In this document: positions 11,634 to 22,389 of the stretch, in pieces
How the letters are laid out: every line of letters begins with the position of its first letter
Position numbering within the stretch: position 1 is the stretch's first letter
NCBI RefSeq assembly: GCF_003086295.3
Contig: NC_092047.1
Coordinates: 64,460,054 to 64,524,053, forward strand
Direction of reading: 5' to 3'
Length of the DNA stretch: 64,000 nucleotides
Source: Arachis hypogaea
Taxonomy: Eukaryota > Streptophyta > Magnoliopsida > Fabales > Fabaceae
The notes under the pieces: model-generated
Databases searched by the model: none
What the model was told of the DNA's origin: nothing
The model's input: only the letters and a program-made list of their open reading frames with translations
Position numbers and translations under genes: made by a program

Positions 11634-14600
11634 ATGGATAGAACTTGGATTGAAAAATCTCGAACAACAAAAGAATACAAGGACGGCATAAATGGATTCT
11701 TGGATTTTGCTTTTGCGAGAGCGGCCATTTCGGATAGAATATGTTGTCCATGTCCACGATGTACGTTTGAAAAATGGCAAAGAGACCAGTTCAGGATCAC
11801 TTGCTCTTAAAGCCGTTTACCAAGAACTATCTTGTTTGGAATCGTCATGGTGAGATACAACCTGCTGAGCCAAGTAGTATAGAAGTGCAAGCGACACCAT
11901 ATCAAGAGAATCCATTAAACACATTAATGAATGATGTATTCGGCCACCATGGGGATGAAGGTATAACGGGAGTGAATGATGCAGTTATACACAATGGAGG
12001 CAAAGACATCGCAGATGAAAGATTACATGAAGCCTCTTTTGATGGTAGCGAGTTCAATGAATTTGTAAGAGATGGAAATGAAAAGTTGCACGAGGGCAGT
12101 AAATGCACAAATTTAGAGTTTATAATAAAATTGTATCACATAAATGTTTTGTGTAGAATAAGCAATAAAGCCATGACTATGATATTGAACTTGTTGAGAG
12201 ATACATTTGATGGAATACGGTTGCCTTCTAGTTTTTATTTGGCCAAGCAAGTAATCTGCAAACTTGGCTTGGAATATACCAAGATAAATGCTTGCCTAAA
12301 TGATTGTATGTTATATCTAGATGACAATTCAGATAACGTACAAGATACATGCAAGTATTGCGGTATATCTAGATGGAGCCTTAAGAAAAAAAAGAAAAAG
12401 CAAGCTGCAAAAGTTTTGCGATACTTTCCACTGAAGCCAAGGTTAAAAAGATTATATATGTGTAGCAAGACAGCTGAGCACATGCAATGGCATAATTCTG
12501 CACCTGCAAGAGATGGATTACTGAGACATCCAAGGGACAGCCAAGCATGGAAGGATTTTAATGCGACGCACACTTTGTTTGCCGAAGAGCCACGAAATGT
12601 TCGCTTAGGTCTTGCAACTGATGGTTTTAATCCCTTTGGAGCCTTGAGTTCTACTAATAGCATTTGGCCTGTGTTCCTAATTCCATACAATCTTCCACCT
12701 TGGATGTGTATGAATCACACTTCTTTCATCTTATCAATGGTTATTCCAGGAAGGAAGTCTCCGGGAAATAAGATAGATGTGTACTTGCAGCCCCTTATAG
12801 ATGAATTGGAAGATTTGTGGAATGATGGTGTGGAGACCTTTAACTCATCATCTAGAAACACATTTAGAATGCATGCATCTCTTATGTGGACAATAAGTGA
12901 TTTTCCTGGGTTAGGTATGCTATCTGGTTGGAACACACACATTGGTTTAGCTTGTCCCTCTTGTAACTTTGATTTTTATCCTTGTTATCTCCGTCATAGT
13001 TCTAAATGGTGCTTCATAGGTCATAGACGTTTTTTGGGAAGAAATCATAGATTTAGACTGAATCGTGTTCATTTTGATGGAAGCATAGAGGAGCGTGGTC
13101 CACCTAAGAAGTTATCAGGTGTTGACATTCTTGAACAACAACAGGGTGTTGAAACACGAGATCAGCAACGGAAAGAATCTCATAGTAGTGGGAAGAGACC
13201 TCGACGAGAAGTCAAGCAGTGGAACAAGCAAAGCATTTTCTTTGATCTTCTGTACTAGAAAACCAATTTGTTACGTCATAATCTGGACTTTATGCACATT
13301 GAGAAGAATGTGTGTGATAACATTTTGTACACTTTGCTTAATGATAAAGCAAAATCGAAGGACAATCTCAAGGCACGGAAAGATTTGAAAGAAATGGGCA
13401 TAAGGCGAGATCTCTGGCCACGTGACAATGGATCATATCATTTATCTTTATTTTCACTAACACGTGATACCAAGAAGCTTTTTCTTTCGGCTTTGAAGAA
13501 TGTTGTGCTACCAGATGGATACTCAAGTAACATTTCGAGATGTGTTGATGAAGGACAGAAAAAAAATTTTGGATTGAAAAGTCATGACTGCCATATTCTT
13601 TTGGAGGAATTATTACCAATAGCAATTCGTCATTTGCTGCCAGATCATGTTACCGCGGTATTGGTTGAGTTTGGCTCATTCTTTAAGATCCTTTTTGGGA
13701 AAAGCTTAAGTACTTCTGAACTCGACAAGCTCCAACAATTCATAATGATCGTCCTTTTCCAATTGGAAATTTCGTTCCCTCCATCATTCTTTACCGTTAT
13801 GGTTCACTTGACAGTCCATCTAGTAGAGGAAGCAAAGCTCGGAGGTCCAGTGCATTATCGATATATTTATCCAATTGAAAGGTAAAATATTTTATATTAT
13901 GAACTAAATATCATTAGAGATATATCTCTTGTCATGTCATTTTTACTTGATTTTGTTATATTATTTTAGGGAGTTAGGCCATCTAAAATCCCATGTACGG
14001 AATAGAGCATAAGCAGAAGCGTCTATAGCCGAAGGATATTTAGCTAAGGAATGTCTCACTTTTTGTTCTCGCTATTTTAAGGATATAGAGACAGGGTTCA
14101 ATAGACCTAGACGTGTATGTGATGACCCACTTGACAGGGGATGCTCTGAATCTTGTCTATTTCCTACGGTGGGTAAAGCAGGGAGTTCTGGTACATTTTT
14201 TACTTTAAGTGAAAAGCAAAAGCTACAAGCCCATAGATATGTGTTACTAAATTGTCAAGCCGTCAAGGATTATGTGAAGTGAGTAAACACTTTGAGGTTA
14301 TTTGCAGTAATATATTCATAATCTATATCAGTTGGTGACGTACTCTAAATCCAATTTAATTCTTCATGCAATGAATTTAGGGAATACATAATAAGAAGCT
14401 CAAAGGGAAGGAGACCGAACTCCATAGACATAGAGAAGAGAGTGTTTAAGGATTTTGTTTCGTGATTTGAAAAATGAGTAAGTTACTTAAGTATTAGAGT
14501 TTATGAAATGGGAAGCTTGTTAAGATATAAATGTTTTAAACCTCATAACTTATCCCAATTTCAGATAATGAACCCGGATACCATAGAACAGCTGTCTACT

Positions 14601-15215
14601 GACATAAAATTTTTAGCACGAGGCCCCTTATCAAATGCAACGAGATATAGTGCTTATAAAATTAATGGTTGCACATTTCAAACTGTTGATCGTGAAGAAG
14701 GTTTGAGGACACAGAATAGTGGAGTCTATTTAACATCTAGCACACCATGTGTTGCAAGTCGAGTTGACAGAAATTTAAGACAAGGTGATGTACCCTATTA
14801 CGGGAAGTTGGAGGATATAATTGAGCTTAGCTATTATGGGTGATTCACTGTTGTTCCCTTCAAATGTAAATGGGCTGATTCTACTCGATATAGAGGATAT
14901 AGAAGAGATCAATGGAATTTTTATTGTGTTAACTTTGATAGACCCATTCATACCGGTAAACATGAAGAAGATGAGCCTTATATTTTAGCGTCACAAGCAT
15001 CAATGGTGTACTATGTAAATGATGTCGTTAATAAAGGATAGAGTATTGTTGTCCATTTAAAACCAAGAGATTTGTATGAAATGGGTCATGAAATTGAAGA
15101 GGCTGCAGATGAGGATGAGCCACATCAAGAGCAAGTTCTTGATCAATTTTTTGGTAACAGTGATGAATACATGCAGTTGGCAACAAACCAATTGATCGAT
15201 GACGTAGTTGACTGA
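11634..15215 (+). pseudogene. TNP2-type CACTA transposase, broken
   Basis: The reading frame starts MDRTWIEKSRTTKEYKDG with the cysteines CCPCPRC (transposase-associated domain). It shifts frame between 11,774 and 11,810, then runs to 13,258. That part holds the Transposase_21 core, including GLATDGFNPFGAL (a DDE aspartate) and VIPGRKSPGNKIDVYLQPL. An in-frame TAG at 13256-13258 stands where relatives have Trp (LLY*KTNLLRHNLD). DUF4218 follows (to 13,881, ending GGPVHYRYIYPIER), then GT-AG exons from 13,970, 14,381 and 14,565, the last with DUF4216. Further stops are TAA 14010-14012, TGA 14463-14465, TGA 14841-14843 and TAG 15039-15041. The protein would act in the nucleus, cutting the element ends. 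It is certainly non-functional as it stands. Domain names come from family knowledge. Confidence 0.9.
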
Positions 15216-16319
15216 TAATGAGAAATCTAAGGTTTAAGCTTATATTTGTTAATTTAAGGTTATGGTTAATCCTTTGATTTGTTCATAAATCATAAAGTTT
15301 ATCCTTAGCCTAATTTTGTGTGAATATAACATGCTTTTGGAGTTAATTTATCAAACTTTTTGTTGTTAAATGCATTTACAGCAATGCCGAAGTGTAGACG
15401 CTTTACTAATCTGCTGAAATCATCTCCTCAACCTAAAAGGGGTTTTGATCAATCTAATGAGGACATAGTACACAATTCACTTACGAATAGCTCACCACCT
15501 AATCATGATTCCATAATGCAAGGAAATCCGGATAGTACTACGGATCACTCACTTCCTAACCAAGGATCCCAAGAACATACTTGGCACTTTGGTGGACATC
15601 AATCTTCTGAATATTGGCAGTGGAGACAATAGGTATGGTGCACAATAAATTTGTTGTCTCATGCTAAGTTTCCAGCTAATTGCTTTCTAAATAAATGCAA
15701 ATGATTATATTTCAATCTTTATATGTTATATTTTTTTATGCAATTTCTTGTATGAAAGTAGAGAAGTGATAAAATGATATATGAATATATGCCAATATGT
15801 ATAAATCTAATGCTTTTCATTCATGTAAGTTTAAATTATATATAGCATTTTTTAGTTTGTGGAAATACACATGTTTTCATTATTTATAACTGAATCCTTT
15901 CTAGAGGTAGTTTAAACAATAGTGTTTTAAAATAATCAAGTTTATTTCATTATACTCTTCCGTTTTAAAATAAGTCAAGTTTTAAAAAGGATACTTATTT
16001 TAAAATAGAGAAAAAAATAAGTATTTGAATTAATAAGTATTTGAGTTATATACTTATTTGGCAAGTTTACATAAATTTTTTGAATTAATAAACTTGGTTT
16101 ATTTTTAAAGTGTTCTTACAACAAAAGAAATAAGGAGAGGGTGGATTTCTACAATACAGATGGATTTCATTTAAAAAAGTATTAAGTCCTATTATAAATT
16201 TTCTTTTGAGGAGTTCTACACATACAAGTCATTTTTGTTTACAAGTCTTACAAGTTGGGCCTAACACGCGCATTACTGAACTATCTTCGCGTGTTTCATC
16301 TTCGTTTCCTTTTTTACGA

Positions 16320-16400
16320 AAAAGAAGAAGAAGAGACACAGAGAAAGAAGAAGAAGAAGAAGAAGAAGAAGAAGCACGGAGAAAGAAGAAGAAGAAAAAG
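16320..16400 (+). repeat. GAA-rich tract, left copy
   Basis: AAGAAGAAG runs with GAGACACAGAGAAAG and GCACGGAGAAAG insertions. The same ordered text recurs at about 16,960-17,060, so the two tracts are duplicates within the Mutator-like element. The Lys/Glu-rich frames across it are repeat artefacts. Confidence 0.8.
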
Positions 16401-16535
16401 AGGCACAAAAAAAACGTAAAAACTTGTATGATTTGTATGGAAAAGCGTTCTCTCTTTGCCTTCGATCTCCTTCTGTTTTTTTTTCATGGTTTCTGAAATC
16501 AAGCTTTGAAATTGTTTTCAAGATGATGGAACTTC

Positions 16536-16702
16536 AGAAATACACCCGAACGATTACAAAAATACACCCAAACGATTACAGAAATACATCCAAAAAATTA
16601 CAGAAATACACCCAAACAGTTACAGAAATAAACCAAACGATTACAAAAATACACCCAAAGGATTACAGAAATACATCCAAAGGATTTAAGAAATACACCC
16701 AA
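16536..16702 (+). repeat. 22-bp tandem array
   Basis: Seven to eight units follow AGAAATACACCCAAACGATT plus AC with small changes (CATCC, AAAGG, AACAG). They lie in the middle of the Mutator-like element. Units vary at two to four positions each. Confidence 0.85.
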
Positions 16703-16959
16703 TATAGGGGGAGACAGTATATTTCTTCTTGAAATCTTTTAATGTTTTGCTGGTTAAGGATTAGGCACATGACAGAGACAATCTAGAAAAAAAATCTAGA
16801 AGAACGGTAAAATAGTTCCTTGAATAATGTTTCTTCATTTTTTCTGGTAATTTTGATGAAGGAGAAAGAAAAAATAAAAAGAGGAGAAGAAATTTCAATA
16901 AAAAAAGAGGGAGGAAGAGGTGGTGTTGATGACGATGATAACGAGAGAGAAAAAATACG

Positions 16960-17060
16960 AAAAAGAAGAAAAAGAGACACGGAGAAAGAAGAAGAAGAAG
17001 AAGAAGAAAAAGAGGAAGAGGAAGAGGAAGAGGAAGCACAGAGAAAGAAGAAGAAAAAAA
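16960..17060 (+). repeat. GAA/GAG-rich tract, right copy
   Basis: It carries the same frame of words as the left tract (GAGACACGGAGAAAG, then GAAGAAGAAG, then GCACAGAGAAAG, then a run of A and ACGT). It is expanded with GAGGAA units, as if one tract was copied from the other. Confidence 0.8.
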
Positions 17061-17132
17061 GGCGCAAAAAAAAAACGTGAAACGGCGTGAATATAAATGA
17101 CTTGTATGACTTGTATTGAAAATCACTTGTAT

Positions 17133-17272
17133 GTGGAGAATTACTCTTTTCGTTTTAAATATCTTTTTGCAATTTTAATTATTGGGAAAAAGAATTTAAT
17201 AGGTGGAGAATTACTCTTTTCGTTTTAAATATCTTTTTGCAATTTTAATTATTGGGAAAAAGAATTTAATAG
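17133..17272 (+). repeat. perfect 70-bp tandem duplication
   Basis: Two units of 70 bases start GTGGAGAATTACTCTTTT at 17133 and 17203 and read identically to the end (AAGAATTTAATAG). The first unit begins at the right edge of the Mutator-like element and includes its right flanking target copy. Because the units are identical, the duplication is recent compared with the decay around it. Confidence 0.95.
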
Positions 17273-20099
17273 AAGGATCTGTTTTTTAATTTTAATTACT
17301 CAATTATGATTTCTGTAATGCGTTTAAAATTTTTTTAACATTCTCTTAATAGAAAGATTCATTACACGTATCACATCCCACATAATAAAATAATAACGTA
17401 AGATACATAGTTCCAATCATTCATTGTTCTATATTGCTATGATTGAATAATGCTAAAGTTTATTTAGTTGGAGCCACATGATATAAATTTCAATTGTATA
17501 GAAATTTAGCCCAAAATATTTCTTATATTTTTTACCCAACTCCCGAGTCAGAAAATAAAAATATGAAATAGTACTACTCTTATAATATTACCAATTCTCC
17601 AAGTTTCTCATTTTCAAAATTTAAATAAAAACCATTTATTAGGTTACAGTCTTTGACAAATTATATGTTGATCCTGATATATTTATATATAGTGGTGTGT
17701 CATATATAAAGTTACTTAAAATTGCTCATATGTCAATATCACCTATGATCCACCATACAAGACAAGGAGTAATAAGTATTCTTAGATTACTTTGATTAAG
17801 CTTATTCCCCAACATAGGAAACATTTTCTACTTGTTCTTACATATAATTAATTTTATATACAAAGATTTAATTTTTAAATTTTTAATTTAGTTCAAAAAT
17901 TAATTTAGTTTAAATTTTTAAAACTTACATAGGAAACATCTGTCATTAATTTAATTTATTAATCTCCTGTTATTTATGACAAATTATTTTTTATATGCAA
18001 ATAAAGACACAGATGAAACTATTAAGACTAGAAGGCTAAAAGTTAAAGAAATAGATAACTTATCTAGAGATGAGCAAGTTGTTGTAAACTTTGAAGATCA
18101 ACAAGCTATTGGGGAAAGCCAAGGTTTGCTTGATGGATATTTAGGGACATTAGCAGTTGATTGTAAGTTATTTCCAATCAATTTCTCAAAGTGGTCAAGA
18201 CCTTTAGGTATACCTCGATCTAGGTTTGAAGAGTGTTTTAGTAACTTGCTGAAGGTATGTTTTATAAATATTTACTTTTATCAAATGCCTATTAAAGTTA
18301 TACATTAATAATGACATCTTGTTAATTAGGTGCTAAATTCTTTTTTATAGCCAAAATTTCATTTCAAAATTTCTGAGGGCATTACAAAGCGATGAGCCTT
18401 GCAAAAAAGTGGTCTCAACATAGAATTAAGTTGTGGAATGAGTTCTATGATTCATGTATGAGTAGACAAGCAATCATTGATAATGTCCCAATTGATATCG
18501 ACAGAGATCAATGGGCATCCTTCGTTCAATATCGGTTTCTACCTTCTACAATGGTAACATGCTTTCTTTTTTAAAATTAATATTAATATGTGATCACTTC
18601 TTTAATCTTTATTTTTCTTTTTTAATAGGAGATGTGTAGGAGAAACAAAGAAGTTCGCAAGAAGCAAACAATTTCCCATACTGGTGGCTCAAAACCCATC
18701 TCAAGAAAAAGACATGAAATAGTATGAACTATAATTCATTTTTTTTGTTTTTACTAAATTATGTTATGCTTCTTAACCTTTTTTATATTTTTTTACATAT
18801 TTTTTAGAAACTGGGCGAAAAATTAGCCGTAGAGAAATATATATAGAAACTCATAAGAAGAAAGATGTAACTGATGAAGCAAAGGATATAGTGGTAAGTT
18901 GAATTTATAAGTCTATTTTAGTAAAAAATGTAACTTCTGAATCCGACAAATTTTAATGTTATTTTATTATATTTTTGTTGTTTAAATTTCAATTGTAGGA
19001 ACAAATTGAACTACTTATGACTAAAAATGAAAAAGATGAATCTGGACCATTCACAAATGATGCTATTGGCAAAGTGTTTGGGGAAGAGCATTCTGGTAGG
19101 GTGCGATGCTTGCAAATTGGAGCTACACCTACTAATACTTTCAGAGGTGCCAATCATCCTGGCCGGTTTGCTAATTCTTCAATTTCAATGTCTTCTACCA
19201 ATTACTCCTAAGCTAATTTTAAACGTTTAGAGTCTAAATTTGATGGGACATTGACTGCACTAAAGGCTTATTTCCTTTCTAAAGAAGGAAGAATTCTTGT
19301 TGAACTTACTAGTATATTTGACCACGGAACTCAGGTAAATTGCCTTCTCTTGTGGCATTTATGTTGCACTAATCATGTTGAAAATTATGATGAATCATAA
19401 CTGTTATATTAAGCTAATATTCTAACATTGTTAGTCTCGTATATTCTAACCTCACACCTTCAATTTGTTGTTCAAATTTTTGACATTTGAAAAGGTTAAT
19501 TTTTTTCTTTTATACTTTGATTTTTTTTTCTTTTGAATTATTGTTATAGTTCTATAAATGTTGGTAATTTTTAGGTTGACATTTTTGATTTAATTTATTT
19601 TAGGCTAATGATGTTGAGAATGAAACTATTACACAAACAACAGGAAGACCATCATCATCAGGCGGAAACAATGAAAATCGTGAAAACATTGTTTAGTGTT
19701 ATTTTAAAGACTGATTAGTTGTGAATTTTTTTTTAGGATATTTTGTTAGATTTTATTTACTACACAAACTTATTTAAATAGTGAACTTATTAGTGGTAGT
19801 TGTGAATTTATTAAATCTTAACATTTTTAATTTTTAGGAATAGATATATGAAGACAATGTTAATTAAGATAATGTATTTTATTATAATATAAAAAAGTTA
19901 TTATTCATTACAATGAGTTATGAATTACGTTTATATTTTATATGAATTTATTAGTATTAAAATTTTCATATTTATTAATATCTTATAAAATAAAAAACTA
20001 TATATATGCATAATAAAAATATTATGGTAGTTTTATTTGTGTAGTGATTTTTAAATTGAGGCAGTTTATAATTCCCACAAATAGAAAAATAGTTTTTAG

Positions 20100-20403
20100 T
20101 CTTTTGATTTTGCAGGGGTTAAAAACCCCCACAACGTCAATCAAGATCGCTCCAAAATAGTGTAACTGGATGCCTTTGGAAACCGACGTAATATACTGAA
20201 AACCCCCACAATCTGCGGAGGGCGAAAAACCCCCGCAATTCAAATTTGACATAGTGTCGGTTTTTTAAAAACCCCCGTAACTAAATCGCAGGACACCTAA
20301 CTCTGTCAGTTCTTGAAACTGCCGTTACACAACTTGCGGGGGTTAAAAACCCCCATAGAACCAAAAAAAAAAAAAAACTGCAAATTACCGCCTTTTTGTA
20401 GTA
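20100..20403 (+). repeat. right subterminal repeats and terminus of the CACTA element
   Basis: Repeated words include GGGGTTAAAAACCCCC, GGGCGAAAAACCCCCGCAA, TTTAAAAACCCCCGTAAC and GGGGGTTAAAAACCCCC, in partial inverted order, then an A run and the end CGCCTTTTTGTAGT. Such clusters are typical of En/Spm ends and are TnpA targets by family knowledge. Confidence 0.65.
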
Positions 20404-20753
20404 ATGTTCTATTAGTAATTTTTAATTTATTAAACCAAATTAATTATACTAATTATATGTATTAATTAAATAATTAGATTAATTAATTAATTATTAAAAT
20501 AATAAATCTATGAATAAAATAGGTTCTCGAGATATTTTTTACTAATAATTAAATCAAATCAAATTATATTTATTGAGCTAAATTTAAATCATGTGAATTA
20601 AGGACTAAACTAAAATAAGATTATTTTTTACTCATTCAAATTGAATGCAATAAATAAAATTAATTTTGTTAGATAATTATGGTCTTTTCGTCTTCTATAT
20701 ATAGATAGCCAAACAAAATTATAAAAATCATCATATTTTTTAAGTTACTACAC
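20404..20753 (+). mobile_element. Helitron-like copy 2, right part
   Basis: It continues the copy that breaks at 7141: GTTCTATTAGTAATTTTTAA, then TTATTAAACCAAATT, then AATAATAAATCTATGAATAAAATAGG. It matches 5920-6260 of the first copy to the TTTTTTAAGTTACT end. This shows that the CACTA element landed inside an existing copy. Confidence 0.6.
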
Positions 20754-21440
20754 AAATATTATATTTTAGGTAATTATATATTTTCTATGTTATTTTGAAA
20801 ATTATTATATAATTTTAAGATCATATAATTGTGTTTTTTTTAAAGCATTATCATTATTGGAGAGTAAGTAATGTTTGTGATAGTCTAAAATTGAAAAATA
20901 AAAAATATTAATATACTGAATTTTTAAAGTATAAATCTTGAAGTAAATATATGTGATTATAATTAATGATCATAATTAAAAGTCTTTATTTTATTTCAAT
21001 TTGTTCAGGACATGTTTATCTTAAATTTTATTTCTTTATTAATTAGTATTCTTTTTGTACATTTAATTGTCATTAATTTATATAAATTAAAATGTATAAC
21101 TTTAAAAAATAGATATGTGTCTAAAAAAAAATTTATGTCGCTTTAACTTTTTTTTTTGGCATCATATCTTATATTTTTACTATAATTAAAAGTTAGAGAT
21201 AAATTATTAAATATAAATTAGCAAAAAAAAATATAATACTTAATGAATTATCATAATCATATTTAAAGGTATTTAAGTTATTTTCATATAATAAAAGAGA
21301 TATGCTTCAAAAAGTATTTATTTATAATTTACTAACAAATATATGAGATATTTATTATAATTTTTATTTTTAATAAAAATATCATTGTATTAAAGTGATG
21401 CATTTTTAAAGATGTATAAATGAGATTTTTATTAAAAAGA
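20754..21440. other. AT-rich DNA, nothing recognised
   Basis: Very AT-rich with no credible coding frame, inverted ends or tandem array. It separates the DNA-transposon block from the retrotransposon stack. Confidence 0.5.
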
Positions 21441-22389
21441 TTGAATTAAGATCGAAAGCTTTCTAACAACAATCAAGAGAAAAGAAAGAAGAAGAAGATG
21501 AAAACTACTATTGATCTATTGAATTACAATAGAGCTCCTTAACCCAATGAAAGGGGTTTAGTTGTTCATAGCTCTCAAAATGGAAAATGGAATTGAAAGA
21601 TACATTACTGAATTCAAAGAAGTGCCGAAAATTAAAATGAGCCGAAAAGTAAAAAGTGAAAAAATCCTCTCTAACTTAAATTCTAAGCTATTTATACACT
21701 TTCTTCCATTGATCTTCAATCTCTGAATTGGGATTTTGGCCTTGATGGAATTGGGTTGAAGTTGCTTCCATTGGTTTCCTTTGCTGTTGAGAAGAGATCT
21801 GTTTGAATTACAAAGTTTTGGTGCTCAAGTTGGAGTCAACATTTGATAGCCAACGTTGACTCAAATGCCATTCTTAAAAATCAGATATACTTGCTGTTAT
21901 TGGCATTTGACTCAACGTTGGAGTGCCAACGTTCTTCCACCCCCGCGTATGCGTGCCTTGCACTTATGCGCCTTTGGGGTCAGAATGCACATCCACGCGT
22001 GCGCGTGCTGCACGCGCGCATGGATGCAAAAATCCCATTTTCCAGTTTTAAAAGCGTTTTGAAGACGTTGGCATTAGCGTTGGACTGGCAACGTTGCCTC
22101 TAACGTTGGCCTATCCATGCGTACGCGTGGATTCTCAAAAGTCAAGTCTGCGCGTATGCGCCATGGATGCGTGCGCGTCGTTGTGCGTTTTCAAATTTAG
22201 ACTTTGGAGATCACAATCGCGCATGTTGGCCACCAACATTGGAGGTAGCGTTTGGGGTCCAACGTTATCCATCCACGCGTATGCGTCAACTACGCGTGCG
22301 CGTCGCTACAGATTTTCAAAATCTCCAGAAGGCTCATTTATTCACAATGTTGTGGGTAACGTTGGATTGCCAACTGACGAACAGTTTTC
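21441..22389 (-). repeat. truncated LTR (L0), minus strand
   Basis: Its left part (GAAAGCTTTCTAACAACAATC, then CAATAGAGCTCCTTAACCC) matches the text at 30,680-30,780 in the LTR of element B, so it is a related LTR lacking about 650 bases at its left end. The right half is dense in CCAACGTT/AACGTTGG words and CGCGTGCGCGT-like alternating words. It stops where L1 starts at 22390, so L1 landed in it. The frames inside are by-products of this composition. Confidence 0.55.

Larger units (their letters stand above)
16220..17134. mobile_element. Mutator-like non-autonomous element with internal repeats
   Basis: The left end ACATACAAGTCATTTTT and the reverse of the right end (ACATACAAGTGATTTTC) form terminal inverted repeats of roughly 36 bases with few mismatches. 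The flanks GGAGTTCTAC (16210-16219) and GGAGAATTAC (17135-17144) match at 7 of 10 positions, as expected for an aged 9-10-bp Mutator-type target duplication. Peanut carries a Mutator-type MITE family, as remembered. Inside are GAA-rich tracts and a 22-bp tandem array, and no transposase. It sits in a large intron of the TnpA-like gene. Confidence 0.65.
15384..19696 (+). pseudogene. TnpA-like gene of the CACTA element (Plant_transposase family)
   Basis: Several GT-AG exons can be read. A possible first exon is 15384-15632 (MPKCRRFTNLLK). Later exons lie at about 18006-18255 (LLDGYLGTL, FPINFSKWSRPLG), 18350-18552 (KKWSQHRIKLW, DRDQWASFVQYR), 18630-18720 (EMCRRNKEVRKKQT, HTGGSKPISRKRHE), 18808-18893 (IYIETHKKKD), 19000-19336 (NDAIGKVFGEEHSGRVRC) and 19604-19696, ending in TAG. 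These are hallmark blocks of the Ptta/En/Spm (PF03004-type) proteins, which bind subterminal repeats and help excision. One single-base frameshift is visible near 18,390 and a stop near 19,209. It is otherwise less damaged than the neighbouring transposase. The link between the first exon and the rest crosses a 2.3-kb intron containing another transposon, so that join is uncertain. Confidence 0.75.
7142..20403 (+). mobile_element. En/Spm (CACTA) DNA transposon, degenerate
   Basis: About 13.3 kb lies between the two halves of a Helitron-like copy. It encodes, in order on the plus strand, a leader exon, a TNP2-type transposase and a TnpA-like gene. Both ends carry G/C-clustered subterminal repeats of the form GGGGGTTTTTAA / TTAAAAACCCCC. 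The right end reads CTTTTTGTAGT, the reverse of an ACTACAAAAAG terminus. A matching CACTA terminus was not found on the left, so that end is eroded or truncated and the exact 3-bp target duplication cannot be given. The transposase is dead, so any late movement would have needed another copy. Confidence 0.75.

Noticed and set aside
12235..12690. 151-codon antisense frame
   Set aside because: It is the shadow of the Transposase_21 core on the other strand.
16206..17126. Lys/Glu- and Ser/Phe-rich frames on both strands
   Set aside because: They are GAA/TTC tract artefacts inside a non-autonomous transposon.
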